Below, one piece after another: positions 34,897 to 43,101 of a stretch of DNA of 64,000 nucleotides. Source of the DNA: Oleiharenicola sp. (GTDB taxonomy: Bacteria > Verrucomicrobiota > Verrucomicrobiia > Opitutales > Opitutaceae); NCBI GenBank assembly GCA_025363455.1, contig JANYDW010000042.1, forward strand, positions 47,077 to 111,076, read 5' to 3'. The notes beneath the pieces were generated by a model that did no database searches, was not told where the DNA came from, and worked only from the letters and a program-made list of their open reading frames with translations. How positions within the stretch are numbered: position 1 is the first letter of the stretch; the number at the start of each line of letters is the position of its first letter. Both the position numbers and the translations under genes were made by a program.

Positions 34897-35820
34897 ATGT
34901 CTCTCTCCGGCAAACGCCTCGTGATCTTTGGTTGCGGCTACGTCGGCTCGGCCGTGGCGCAGGCGGCGCAGGCGGCGGGGGCGCGGGTGGAGGCGCTCAC
35001 GCGCAATCCGGAAAAAGCAGCTGCATTGCGTGCTGCCGGCGTGGCGAAGGTCGTGGTGGCTGACCTAGCCTCGACTGATTGGCACGCGGAGGTGGCGGGC
35101 GGTCCGGATTTTGTCGTGAACACGGTCAGCTCGGGCGGCCGGGACCAATACTGGCAGTCCTATGTGGTGGGTATGCAATCCATCTTGAGTTGGGCGGGCG
35201 CCGGGTCGCAGCCGGTTGGAACCATGGTTTACACCAGCAGTACCTCGGTCTATCCGCAGGGCGAGGGAGCGGTGGTGGACGAAATCGCCGACGCGCCAGG
35301 AGCCACGCCCAACGGTACTACCATCCGCCAATCCGAGGTCCTACTGGAACATGCCCCGGTCTCGGCCATCGTCCGTCACTTCATTCTCCGGCTGGCCGGC
35401 ATCTACGGACCCCGGCGGCACCACCTGCTCGACCAGATGCGCGATGGGGCGGCGAGCTTGAATGGCTCGGGTACGCACCGGCTGAATCTGGTGCATCGCG
35501 ATGATATTGTCTCGGCAATCCTGGCCTGCTTCCAGGCACCAGCTTCGGTGGGTAGCGAGATTTTCAACGTGGCCGACATCGCGCCCGCCCTGCGCGCCGA
35601 GGTGGTGGCGTGGCTGGCACAGCAGCTGGGGCGTCCGGTCCCGGCCTTTGACGGCACGGTTACGGCCCGGCGTGGTGGATCGCCCATGCCCGACCGGATC
35701 ATTTCCAGTGCCAAGATCGTGCGGGTACTCGGCTGGCAGCCGCGTTATCCGGACTACCAGGCGGGTTTCGGGGCGATCTTGGGCGGAGGGAAGTCCGCGG
35801 ATGACGCGGGTAAACTGTAG
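34897..35820 (+). CDS. NAD(P)-dependent epimerase/dehydratase family (extended SDR, YeeZ-like)
   Basis: 307 residues from ATG 34897; the open frame runs upstream to 34660, but that part is repeat. The dinucleotide motif GCGYVG is at 12-17, followed by TRNPEKAA. TSSTSVYPQGEG supplies the catalytic Ser/Thr region typical of SDRs. It is shorter than sugar epimerases and resembles YeeZ-type proteins of unknown substrate. No operon partner is downstream; a repeat and ybaB follow. Confidence 0.75.
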   Translation: MSLSGKRLVIFGCGYVGSAVAQAAQAAGARVEALTRNPEKAAALRAAGVAKVVVADLASTDWHAEVAGGPDFVVNTVSSGGRDQYWQSYVVGMQSILSWAGAGSQPVGTMVYTSSTSVYPQGEGAVVDEIADAPGATPNGTTIRQSEVLLEHAPVSAIVRHFILRLAGIYGPRRHHLLDQMRDGAASLNGSGTHRLNLVHRDDIVSAILACFQAPASVGSEIFNVADIAPALRAEVVAWLAQQLGRPVPAFDGTVTARRGGSPMPDRIISSAKIVRVLGWQPRYPDYQAGFGAILGGGKSADDAGKL

Positions 35821-35937
35821 GGCGGGATCGCTGATCACGCCAAGCCGTGCGCGGAGCGCTCGGCCCACCCTCCGCAAAGTTTGGTCCATCCGCGTCGATC
35901 CGCGCCATCCGCGGAAAATCTCCTGCAAATTGTGCGT

Positions 35938-35970
35938 GATTAGTGTCCGTTAGTGTCCATTAGTGGTTTC
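35938..35970. repeat. Half copy of the TTAGTGTCCATTAGTGG element
   Basis: GATTAGTGTCCGTTAGTGTC and TAGTGTCCATTAGTGGTTTC show a tandem of the same unit found at 34650-34681 and 34860-34890. It lies 20 bases upstream of ybaB and may be part of its 5' region. Confidence 0.7.
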
Positions 35971-35990
35971 AAACTTAACCCATATAACCC

Positions 35991-36299
35991 ATGGCCGGCG
36001 TAGGCACATTACTCAAACAGGCGAAGAAGATGCAGCAGAAGATCGAGGAGATGCAAAAGGCCCTCGAGACGCGCGAAATCGACGTATCGAGCGGCGGCGG
36101 CGCCGTACAGATCAAGATCAACGGCGCGGGCAAGTTCCTCGCGGTGAAGCTTGACCCCGAGTTTCTCAAGGAGGACGCCAAACTCGTCGAGGAGACCCTG
36201 CTCAACGCCGTGCGCGAGGCCGCCACCAAGGCGAAGGAGCTCAACGATTCCGAGATGCAGCGGATCTCGTCGGCGTTCCAGGTGCCGGGGATGTTCTGA
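35991..36299 (+). CDS. ybaB: YbaB/EbfC family nucleoid-associated DNA-binding protein
   Basis: 102 residues with the family layout: an N-terminal helix rich in K/Q/E (LLKQAKKMQQKIEEMQKALE), a three-strand sheet (GGGAVQIKINGAGKFLAVKL) and a C-terminal helix ending in GMF. It binds DNA as a dimer and often neighbours recR, as here (104 bp upstream). dnaX, which often precedes this pair, is not present in the window. Confidence 0.9.
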   Translation: MAGVGTLLKQAKKMQQKIEEMQKALETREIDVSSGGGAVQIKINGAGKFLAVKLDPEFLKEDAKLVEETLLNAVREAATKAKELNDSEMQRISSAFQVPGMF

Positions 36300-36402
36300 G
36301 GAAATTAAAAAGGTAGAAGGAAGAATTAAGAGAGAAGGCCCTTTGGAGCGATGGTTGGCTTTGTCCTGCATCTTACTTCTGCATTCTTAACTCATACTTC
36401 CC

Positions 36403-36996
36403 ATGACTCCCGCGCTCGAACTTCTGCAGAAGCAGCTGAAGCAGCTGCCGGGCATTGGTTATCGCTCGGCGGAGCGCATCGCGTTGCACCTGCTCGTCGA
36501 GAAACCGGGCCGGCTGCCGGAGTTGGTGGCGGCGCTCGAGGAGGCGGCGCAGAAGGTCCGCCGCTGCGCTGTCTGCGGGAATTTGTCGGAGGAGGAGAAT
36601 TGTCCGGTTTGCGCCGACGAGAAGCGTCGTACCGGCCAGGTGTGCGTGGTGGAGAATGTCCAGGATCTCGCCGCGATCGAGCGTTCGGGCGCCTACCGCA
36701 GCCGCTACCATGTGTTGCACGGTAAGCTTTCCCCGATTCGCGGAGTTGCACCCGAGGACCTAAACCTTGCGCCGCTGCTGCAGCGGATCGAGTCGGGCGA
36801 GATTACGGAATTGATTTTGGCCCTGTCTAATGACGTCGAGGGCGAGGCGACCTGTCATTACCTGACGGAACGTCTGCCCAAGACCGGGGTGACGGTTACG
36901 CGCATAGGCTTCGGCCTGCCCAGCGGGGGCGGAGTACTTTACGCGGATGCCGTCACGCTCAAGAGTTCGCTGGATGGCCGGCGGAGTTATACTTGA
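36403..36996 (+). CDS. recR: Recombination mediator protein RecR
   Basis: 197 residues, standard length. The helix-hairpin-helix starts with QLPGIGYRSAERIALHLL (14-31). The zinc-binding cysteines are Cys55, Cys58, Cys67 and Cys70 (CAVC and CPVC), followed by a Toprim domain (CVVENVQDLAAIERSG) with the acidic ALSNDVEGEAT segment. RecR acts with RecO (and RecF) to load RecA at gaps. Together with ybaB it forms a likely two-gene operon. Confidence 0.95.
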   Translation: MTPALELLQKQLKQLPGIGYRSAERIALHLLVEKPGRLPELVAALEEAAQKVRRCAVCGNLSEEENCPVCADEKRRTGQVCVVENVQDLAAIERSGAYRSRYHVLHGKLSPIRGVAPEDLNLAPLLQRIESGEITELILALSNDVEGEATCHYLTERLPKTGVTVTRIGFGLPSGGGVLYADAVTLKSSLDGRRSYT

Positions 36997-37048
36997 GGCC
37001 GCTTCGCGGCCGAAACCCTGAGCGTGTTGAACGGGGTGAGGAGAAAAG

Positions 37049-37080
37049 GTGGAACGCGGCCTCCGGGCGCTTTTCTGTCG
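37049..37080. repeat. Half copy of the GGTGGAAC-GCGGCCTCC repeat
   Basis: GGTGGAACGCGGCCTCCGGG at 37049-37068 matches the left arms at 381 and 4328, but no right arm follows. Downstream is a different inverted repeat. Confidence 0.6.
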
Positions 37081-37085
37081 TTAAC

Positions 37086-37198
37086 CGGAAACACACCCCG
37101 TCGCTGCGCGCCACCCCTCTTGATAGAGGGGACCCAAACCTAGGTGGCGGGAATCCCCTCTGCGAAGAGGGGTGCCCGTCAGGGCGGGGTGTTTCGGG
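37086..37198. repeat. Inverted repeat, AAACACACCCCGTC and CACCCCTCTT family
   Basis: The outer arms are AAACACACCCCGTC near 37089 and GGGCGGGGTGTTTC ending near 37198. The inner arms are CACCCCTCTTGATAGAGGGG and CCCCTCTGCGAAGAGGGGTG, each containing its own short hairpin. The whole element is about 110 bp and sits between recR and the tRNA gene. Confidence 0.75.
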
Positions 37199-37285
37199 GC
37201 GTGAATTCGGAGGGATAGGAGAAACGCGGTCTCATACTTATCCTTGCTGCCGGCCGTTCCGGTGGTTTTAGTCTGGGCGTTCTTT

Positions 37286-37359
37286 GCGGGCGTAGTATAT
37301 CGGTATTATGCGTGCTTCCCAAGCATGAGAGGAGGGTTCGACTCCCTCCGCCCGCACCA
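37286..37359 (+). tRNA. tRNA-Gly (anticodon CCC)
   Basis: A complete cloverleaf can be drawn by hand. The acceptor GCGGGCG (37286-37292) pairs with CGCCCGC (37349-37355), followed by A and encoded CCA (37357-37359). The anticodon stem CGTGC/GCATG closes loop TTCCCAA, giving anticodon CCC. The T arm is GAGGG-TTCGACT-CCCTC. The D arm is short, with one mismatch. CCC reads GGG glycine codons, which are frequent in this GC-rich genome. Confidence 0.95.
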
Positions 37360-37481
37360 GCCTTCGCCTCTTTGCGGCTACCTCTCAGCCAGCCAGTCAT
37401 CGTTAGCGAAGGCTGTTGCGCCGGAGCTCGTGAGAGCGGAGGCGGACCTTTCCGTCCGATAACCCCCAACCCCCATACCCC

Positions 37482-37727
37482 ATGAAATCACGTAAATTGC
37501 TCGCCACCCTCACCGCCATATCCCTGTTCACCGCCGCAGCTATGTTTGCCGTGGACGACAAGAAAGAAGCTCCTGTGTCGAAACAGGCCGGCTGCTGCGC
37601 CAAGGCCGAGAAAGCCGGCAAAGTGTGCGACCACGAATGCTGCGTTGAAGCAGCCAAAGCCGGTAACAATTGCGAAAAGTGCAAGGGCAGCGGCAAGATC
37701 GAGAAGAAGGCTGAGAAGGCGAAGTGA
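37482..37727 (+). CDS. Tiny exported cysteine-rich protein
   Basis: 81 residues. The signal peptide is MKSRKLLATLTAISLFTAAA with a likely cut near AMFA. The mature part contains seven cysteines in CC, CxxxCC and CxxC arrangements (GCCAKAEKAGKVCDHECC, then NCEKCKGSG) and a Lys-rich tail. This could bind metal or form disulfides in the periplasm. I know of no named family. It has a strong terminator downstream and follows the tRNA gene by about 120 bp. Confidence 0.7.
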   Translation: MKSRKLLATLTAISLFTAAAMFAVDDKKEAPVSKQAGCCAKAEKAGKVCDHECCVEAAKAGNNCEKCKGSGKIEKKAEKAK

Positions 37728-37733
37728 GTTGGT

Positions 37734-37796
37734 GTAGGGCGAGATTTCCAAATCCCGCCAAATTCGACAAGGCGGGGTTCGGAGACCCCGCCCTAC
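37734..37796. repeat. Inverted repeat, GTAGGGC...GCCCTAC family (copy)
   Basis: GTAGGGCGAGATTTCC at 37734 and GGAGACCCCGCCCTAC ending at 37796 are the arms. It follows the small Cys-rich gene by 6 bases and precedes the terminator at 37808-37838. Confidence 0.75.
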
Positions 37797-37807
37797 AGTT
37801 GAATCCA

Positions 37808-37838
37808 GCCGCGCACCCGATTGGGGCGCGGCTTTTTT
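37808..37838 (+). terminator. Rho-independent terminator after the Cys-rich gene
   Basis: The stem GCCGCGC (37808-37814) pairs with GCGCGGC (37826-37832), with an ACCCGATTGGG loop partly paired in itself, followed by six T (37833-37838). The T-run on the plus strand fits transcription of the 37482-37727 gene. Confidence 0.8.
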
Positions 37839-37852
37839 GCGGGTATATCCGG

Positions 37853-37913
37853 GTAGGGCGGGACCGCTGGGCCCGCCGAGAGTGTGACGGCTCGCCCAGC
37901 GGTCGCGCCCTAC
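37853..37913. repeat. Inverted repeat, GTAGGGCGGGACCGCTGGGC family (copy)
   Basis: The left arm GTAGGGCGGGACCGCTGGGC (37853-37872) and right arm GCCCAGCGGTCGCGCCCTAC (37894-37913) match almost perfectly, giving a hairpin of about 20 bp. It lies just past the dxs stop on the minus strand and could act in its 3' processing. Confidence 0.8.
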
Positions 37914-37926
37914 CTTAAACAATCGA

Positions 37927-39861
37927 TTACCGCACGTCCACCGACGGCTTCACCGACGGGAGCGCTCGCCAACGGGCAATAACCTTGCGGGCGATATCGT
38001 CCGGACCGAGGCCGTGGGCGGCGCGGAGAAGATCAACGCTATTGCCGTGTTCGACGAAGGTGTCGGGCCAGCCGATGCGCTCGACGGGCGTGGTGCAATG
38101 GGCTTCTTGCAGTGATTCCAGCACCGCGCTGCCGAAACCGCCGGCGACGACGTGGTCCTCCATTGTGACAATGAGCGGTACGACCGTGGCCTGGCTGAGA
38201 AGGAGATTGTGGTCGAGGGGCTTGACGAAACGGGCGTTGACCACGCCGACGGAAAGCTGCTCCTCGCGCTCGAGACGCTGGGCGAGCTTGAGCGCCTCCT
38301 GGACCATGGGACCGAGGGCCCAAATGATGATCTGAGTGCCCATCTTGAGCACCTCGGCCTGGCCGACGGGGAGAAGGACGGGGTCGGCCTTGACCGCCGC
38401 GCCGGTGCCAGCGCCGCGAGGATAGCGGATAAAACCGGGGCCGGGCAGATGCAGGCTGGTGTGGAGCATGTCTACCAGTTCGTCCTCATCCTTCGGCTGC
38501 ATGACGGTGGCGTGAGGGACGCAGCGCAGGTAGCTGAGATCGAAGAGGCCGTGGTGGGTGGGACCGTCGTTGGCGGAGAGGCCAGCGCGGTCCAGGCAGA
38601 AAGTCACCGGCAAGTTTTGCAGGCAGACGTCGTGGATGATCTGGTCGTAGGCGCGCTGGAGGAAGGTCGAGTAGATGGCGCAGACGGGACGGAATTCCTT
38701 GGTGGCGAGGCCGGCGGCGAAGAGCACGGCGTGCTCCTCGGCGATGCCCACGTCGAAGAACTGGCCCGGCAGCTCCTTCGCGAGGAGGGAGAGTCCGGTG
38801 CCGGCCGGCATGGCGCCGGTGATGCCCAGCACCTTGGGGTTCGCCCGGGCAAAGCGGGCGAGCGCCGCGCCGAAAACATCCTGATAGTTTGGCGGCGTGC
38901 CGGGGATGGGGCGGACGCTCTCGCCGCTGTCGGGATCGTAGGGGCTCGCGCCGTGGAATTTCTCCGGGTGGGCGACGGCCGCCTCGAGGCCCTTGCCCTT
39001 CTTGGTGAGGACGTGGATGAGGACGGGCACGTCACAGTGCTTGGCGAATTCCAGGTTCTTGACCAGCGCGTCGAGGTTGTGGCCGTCGACGGGGCCGAGG
39101 TAACGCAGGCCGAATTTCTCGAAGAGGGACGACTCGACGAAGAAGTCCTTCGTCTCGCGCTTCCATTTGTTGTAGACGCGGTTCATCTCGACGCCGCTGG
39201 GGAAGCTTTTGAAGAAGCCCTCGATGTCGTGGTGCAGTTTGTTGTAGGTCTGGTTCGTGCTGAGCCGGTTCAGGTAGCCGGCGATCGCGCCGACGTTTTT
39301 GGCGATGGACCACTCGTTGTCGTTCAGGACGACGATCAGGCGCTTGGTGGAGCTGACGACGTTGTTCAGCGCCTCGAGGGTCACGCCGCAGGTGAAGGCG
39401 GCGTCGCCGCAGACGGCGACGACGTGCTCGGGCGAGCCGCGGAGGTCGCGGGCGGTGGCCATGCCGAGCGCGGCGGACAGGGCGGTGCCGGCATGGCCGG
39501 CGCCAAAGGCGTCGTGCGGGCTTTCGGCGCGCATCAGGAAACCCGAGGCGCCGCCGGTCTTGCGCAGCTTGGCGAAAAATTCGCCGCCGCGGCCGGTGAG
39601 GAGCTTGTGCACGTAACCCTGATGGGCGACGTCGAAGACAAACTGGTCCTCCGGCGTGTTGAAGACGCGGTGCAGCGCGATGGTCAGCTCGACAACACCG
39701 AGATTGGGCCCGATGTGGCCGCCGTTGCGCGAAGTGACCTCGATCAGCTCGTCGCGGATTTCCTGGGCGAGCTGCGGGAGCTGGGCGGGGGCGAGGGCCT
39801 TGACGTCGGCCGGGCCGGCGATGCGGGGCAGGAGAGGGGCGGCGGACGGAGAGGTGTTCAT
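37927..39861 (-). CDS. dxs: 1-deoxy-D-xylulose-5-phosphate synthase
   Basis: 644 residues, standard length. The three-domain transketolase layout is clear: the thiamine site carries GDAAF near residue 155 and NDNEWSIAKNVGA (about 182-194), and the second domain has GIAEEHAVLFAAG with the catalytic Glu. The C-terminal domain ends after an RKVIARW segment. It condenses pyruvate and glyceraldehyde-3-phosphate in the first step of the MEP isoprenoid pathway. One oddity is that the usual GDG of the thiamine motif reads GDA. xseB follows upstream on the same strand, an arrangement common near dxs. Confidence 0.95.
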   Translation of the reverse strand: MNTSPSAAPLLPRIAGPADVKALAPAQLPQLAQEIRDELIEVTSRNGGHIGPNLGVVELTIALHRVFNTPEDQFVFDVAHQGYVHKLLTGRGGEFFAKLRKTGGASGFLMRAESPHDAFGAGHAGTALSAALGMATARDLRGSPEHVVAVCGDAAFTCGVTLEALNNVVSSTKRLIVVLNDNEWSIAKNVGAIAGYLNRLSTNQTYNKLHHDIEGFFKSFPSGVEMNRVYNKWKRETKDFFVESSLFEKFGLRYLGPVDGHNLDALVKNLEFAKHCDVPVLIHVLTKKGKGLEAAVAHPEKFHGASPYDPDSGESVRPIPGTPPNYQDVFGAALARFARANPKVLGITGAMPAGTGLSLLAKELPGQFFDVGIAEEHAVLFAAGLATKEFRPVCAIYSTFLQRAYDQIIHDVCLQNLPVTFCLDRAGLSANDGPTHHGLFDLSYLRCVPHATVMQPKDEDELVDMLHTSLHLPGPGFIRYPRGAGTGAAVKADPVLLPVGQAEVLKMGTQIIIWALGPMVQEALKLAQRLEREEQLSVGVVNARFVKPLDHNLLLSQATVVPLIVTMEDHVVAGGFGSAVLESLQEAHCTTPVERIGWPDTFVEHGNSVDLLRAAHGLGPDDIARKVIARWRALPSVKPSVDVR

Positions 39862-39885
39862 CAGGGGACGGACGTGGGCCGGCGG

Positions 39886-40131
39886 TTATTCCGCGCGGCT
39901 GGATTCAAACGGCTCGAAGGCGGCGCCGTCCTTGGTCTTCTTTAGTTTTTCGATCTTGAGCTCGGCTTCCTTGAGGCGGCCTTCGCAGACCTTGAGCAGC
40001 TTGCTGCCCTCCTCGTATTTGGCCAGGAGCTCGGCCAGCGGCACTTCGCCCTGTTCCATCGAGTCAACGATGGCTTCCAGCTTGGTGAGGGCGGCCTCGA
40101 AACTGAGTTTGGCGGTCTTGTCTGATTCCAC
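39886..40131 (-). CDS. xseB: Exodeoxyribonuclease VII small subunit
   Basis: 81 residues starting at GTG 40131. SFEAALTKLEAIVDSMEQGE, then PLAELLAKYEEGSKLLKVCE is the family's two-helix coiled pattern. XseB binds XseA to form exonuclease VII, which degrades single-stranded DNA. xseA is not in the window. The xseB-dxs neighbourhood is widespread in bacteria. Confidence 0.9.
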   Translation of the reverse strand: MESDKTAKLSFEAALTKLEAIVDSMEQGEVPLAELLAKYEEGSKLLKVCEGRLKEAELKIEKLKKTKDGAAFEPFESSRAE

Positions 40132-40232
40132 GCCGCCACTGTGCGCCCGGGGCGGTTGATTTCAATAAATCTTTGGCGGGATGGGAACCCATATGCTGGC
40201 AACGAGTTAGGTTTTGAAAGAGGCAGGAAATT

Positions 40233-40307
40233 TCTCACGCAAAGTCCGCCAAGGGCGCAAGGGTGACCCGGTCCGTCGTGACCGTTGCGTCCTTGGCGTG
40301 AGGCTTT
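40233..40307. repeat. Inverted repeat CTCACGCAAAG...CTTTGCGTGAG type
   Basis: CTCACGCAAAGTCCGCCAAG (from 40234) faces TTGCGTCCTTGGCGTGAGGC (about 40284-40303). It lies upstream of the M48 peptidase gene, 57 bases before its ATG, and could form a leader hairpin. Confidence 0.7.
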
Positions 40308-40363
40308 GCCTGTGGCTTGGAATTATATTTGGCGTGCGGCTTAAAACCTGTGCTTTTCAAGTC

Positions 40364-41602
40364 ATGCATTGGCTACCCCTCACGGTCATTGGACTCATGA
40401 TCGCCCGCCTCGCGGCCCAGCTGGGCCTTGAGGGCCTCAACCGGGCCGAGGTGCGGCGGCGGGCCGGAGCCCTGCCGCCGGTGCTCACCGGGGTGATGGA
40501 CGAGGCGACCTTTGCCAAGGCGGCGGAGTACACCCTCGCGAAAAGCCGGTTCGGGGCCCTCGAGATGGTCTATGAGGCGGTAGTGCTGGCCGCCGTCGTG
40601 TTCAGCGGGCTGCTGCCGGTGTTGTGGGCGAAGTTCAACGGCCTGGCGCTGGGCGCGGCGTGGAGCGGGGCGCTGTTTCTGGTCGTGACGATGATTTTGC
40701 TCGGCCTGCCCGGCCTGCCGCTGGCGTGGTGGGCGCAGTTCCGCCTCGAGGCGCGGTTCGGCTTCAACCAGAGCACGCTGCGGCTCTGGCTCACCGACCA
40801 GGTGAAGTCCACGCTGCTTGGCCTCGCGATCGGATTCCCGCTTGCGTGGGCGCTGCTCGCGCTCGTCGGCTGGGTGGGCCCATGGTGGTGGGTGTGGGGC
40901 TTTGGCCTGCTCTTCGGTTTCCAGCTCCTGATGCTCGTGCTCTACCCGAAGCTCATTCTCCCGCTGTTCAACAAGCTCACGCCGCTGGCCGAGGGTGAGG
41001 CGCGCACGCGCCTGCTGGCGTTGTCCGACAGCACGGGTTTTCGTGCCTCGACCATTGAGGTCATGGACGGCTCTAAGCGCTCGGCGCATTCCAACGCCTT
41101 TTTCACCGGCTTCGGCCGCTTCCGTCGCATCGTGCTATACGATACGCTCATGACCCAGCTCTCGCAGGAGGAACTGGAGGCGGTGCTGGCGCACGAGATC
41201 GGCCATTACCGGCGCGGACACATCCCGCAGCGGCTGGTGACGATGGCGTTGCTGCAGTTCGGCGCGTTTGCGACCATCGCGTGGCTGACCCATGCGCCGT
41301 GGTTCAACAGTGCGTTCGGCCTGCCCGCCGGGGCCACCGCGCCGACCTTTTTGCTCTTTGGGTTGCTCGGTGGACTGGCGACGTTCTGGTTCTCGCCCAT
41401 CGGCAACTGGGTGTCGCGCAAACACGAGTATGAGGCCGATGCCTTCGCCCGCGAGGCCGTGGGCGGGCCGGCGCCGCTCTCGGGCGCGCTGCGCAAGCTC
41501 TCGCAAAAGAACCTCTCCAACCTCACGCCGCATCCGCTCTACAGCGCCGTGTATTATTCGCACCCGACGTTGGTCGAACGCGAACGCGCACTGCAGGGGT
41601 GA
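40364..41602 (+). CDS. M48 family metallopeptidase (Ste24/CAAX prenyl protease-like)
   Basis: 412 residues from ATG 40364; the open frame starts at 40214 but that part is repeat. The zinc motif HEIGH is at 277-281 (AHEIGHYRRGH), and the third ligand Glu lies in HEYEADAFARE near residue 355. Several hydrophobic segments before the zinc site match the Ste24 topology rather than the small HtpX form. Bacterial homologues are inner-membrane quality-control proteases. The gene is alone on its strand until the nuclease gene. Confidence 0.9.
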   Translation: MHWLPLTVIGLMIARLAAQLGLEGLNRAEVRRRAGALPPVLTGVMDEATFAKAAEYTLAKSRFGALEMVYEAVVLAAVVFSGLLPVLWAKFNGLALGAAWSGALFLVVTMILLGLPGLPLAWWAQFRLEARFGFNQSTLRLWLTDQVKSTLLGLAIGFPLAWALLALVGWVGPWWWVWGFGLLFGFQLLMLVLYPKLILPLFNKLTPLAEGEARTRLLALSDSTGFRASTIEVMDGSKRSAHSNAFFTGFGRFRRIVLYDTLMTQLSQEELEAVLAHEIGHYRRGHIPQRLVTMALLQFGAFATIAWLTHAPWFNSAFGLPAGATAPTFLLFGLLGGLATFWFSPIGNWVSRKHEYEADAFAREAVGGPAPLSGALRKLSQKNLSNLTPHPLYSAVYYSHPTLVERERALQG

Positions 41603-41609
41603 ACTGAGA

Positions 41610-41714
41610 TTGGCCACAGAAGGCACAAAATGCGCAAAAGTAAGGATTCCGGGTTTTGGATCATCAGTTGGCCTTGCCCCACCTTTCTGCGCCTTTTGCG
41701 TCCTTTTGTGGCCA
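41610..41714. repeat. Degenerate inverted repeat overlapping the start of the next gene
   Basis: The left arm TTGGCCACAGAAGGCACAAA (41610 onward, to 41640) faces TGCGCCTTTTGCGTCCTTTT (about 41688-41707) with GTGGCCA at 41708-41714. It is a degenerate member of the GGCCACAAAAAACAC family. The right arm supplies a GTG start and the following codons of the EEP nuclease gene. Confidence 0.7.
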
Positions 41715-42580
41715 TCCATCTTCTGGTTGTTGCCGTCTCGGCCGCGGTCACGGTCGCCACGTACAATGTCGAGAACTACACCATTGCCGACCGGATGGTG
41801 GAGGGCGTGTATCGTCAAGCCTACCCCAAGCCCGAGAAGGAGAAGGCTGCGCTGCGCCACGTCATCACCGACATCGCGCCCGACATTCTCGCCGTGTGCG
41901 AGATGGGGAAGCCGGAGTTTCTCGCCGAGTTCCAGCGCGAGTTGAAGCAGGGCGGGCAGGACTATCCGCACGCCGTCGTGCTCGAAGCGGGGGACGCGGA
42001 CCGGCATGTCGCGGTGTTGTCGAAGCTGCCGTTCAAGGAGGTGCGCCGCCACGCCGCGGTGCCGATCACGTATTTCGGCCGGCCCGACGTCGTGAAGCGC
42101 GGCGTGCTGGAGGTGATCTTCGCGACGAACGAGGGCGACGTCGCACTGTTCGTGATCCATCTCAAGAGCAAGTTCACCGAGCGGAAGGACGACTCTGAGA
42201 GTGCGACGCGGCGCGCATTGGAGGCGGAGGCGGTGCGCGATTTGGTGCTCTCGCGCTTTCCCGATCCGGCGAAGGCCAAGTTTATCATTTGCGGTGACTG
42301 GAACGACACGCGCCAGACCCGGCCGGTGCGCGCCCTGCAGAAGCGCGGGGCGACGGAGATCGGGGAAATTCTCCCCGCCGCCGATTCGCACGGGGAGACC
42401 TGGACGCAATACTACCGCAAGGAGGACCTCTACAGTCGCTTTGACTATTTGCTGGTCTCACCCGGATTGAAGCCATTGGTCGCCAATGGCCGCGCGACGG
42501 TCTGGGACGGGGCTGGCACGGCCGAAGCCAGCGACCATCGGGCGGTGTTCATGACGCTCCAGCTTACGGCGAGAAAATAG
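41708..42580 (+). CDS. Endonuclease/exonuclease/phosphatase (EEP) family protein
   Basis: About 290 residues if GTG 41708 is used; ATG 41630 is also in frame and would add 26 residues entirely encoded by the repeat. From GTG the N-terminus reads as a signal peptide (AIHLLVVAVSAAVTVA) leading into VATYNVENY, the first EEP motif. FIICGDWNDTR and EASDHRAVF provide the Asp/Asn and Asp-His catalytic residues. Metal-dependent phosphodiesterase activity is the family norm; the substrate (DNA, lipid or other phosphoester) is open. The 3' end overlaps the convergent next gene by 17 nt. Confidence 0.8.
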   Translation: MAIHLLVVAVSAAVTVATYNVENYTIADRMVEGVYRQAYPKPEKEKAALRHVITDIAPDILAVCEMGKPEFLAEFQRELKQGGQDYPHAVVLEAGDADRHVAVLSKLPFKEVRRHAAVPITYFGRPDVVKRGVLEVIFATNEGDVALFVIHLKSKFTERKDDSESATRRALEAEAVRDLVLSRFPDPAKAKFIICGDWNDTRQTRPVRALQKRGATEIGEILPAADSHGETWTQYYRKEDLYSRFDYLLVSPGLKPLVANGRATVWDGAGTAEASDHRAVFMTLQLTARK

Positions 42581-42923
42581 AGGCTTTCGGCTCTTCTTTG
42601 AGCAGGCGCGAAGCGATCACTCCGACGATCAATCCGAAAATCACAGTCGGAAAGTAGAAGAGCCAGCCGAGGTCGTCCGACAGACGATACGCCATGTCAA
42701 TCAAAAATGCTATCATCGCAAGATGAACACCGATCAACCCTCCGGCAAAAGTCTTCATTCTTAAAAAACGGGCGAACGGCCACCAAACCAACGAAACACT
42801 GGCAACAAAGAGATAGTTGCCGGCGAAATGACCAATGCCGTTCGCATTCGGGCCAAAGTAAGCGGCGTTTCCAAAAATTGGTGGAAGGAGAACAGCCGCG
42901 GCGATCTTGACGCTGGGTTTCAT
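42564..42923 (-). CDS. Small membrane protein, unknown
   Basis: 119 residues with four hydrophobic segments (near 8-22, 35-52, 58-76 and 90-108). No motif is recognised. It converges on the EEP nuclease gene with a 17-nt tail overlap, so only the shared 3' end constrains it. Codon use is less GC-biased than the flanking genes (several AAA, TTT and ATC/ATT choices), which may indicate recent acquisition. Confidence 0.5.
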   Translation of the reverse strand: MKPSVKIAAAVLLPPIFGNAAYFGPNANGIGHFAGNYLFVASVSLVWWPFARFLRMKTFAGGLIGVHLAMIAFLIDMAYRLSDDLGWLFYFPTVIFGLIVGVIASRLLKEEPKASIFSP

Positions 42924-43101
42924 CTTCTGGCTAAAAGAGAAGTGTCATTCGGCCACACCGCATTGTACGGCTGGCCGGGGTAACGCAGCCAAAAGCAAGG
43001 GCGTGTGGTTGGCAACGGTGCAGATTTCGTGGCTGGCCATCGCGAGGCCAGCAAGGCACGGCGGACCCAGCGGTTCCGTCCTGCCCGGCGAGGGCCGTAT
43101 G

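Noticed and set aside
38152..39945. 597-residue open frame on the plus strand over dxs
   Set aside because: It is entirely antisense to a strongly supported dxs gene. High GC removes stop codons from the opposite strand; the translation is Gly/Glu/Ala/Val-rich with no domain.
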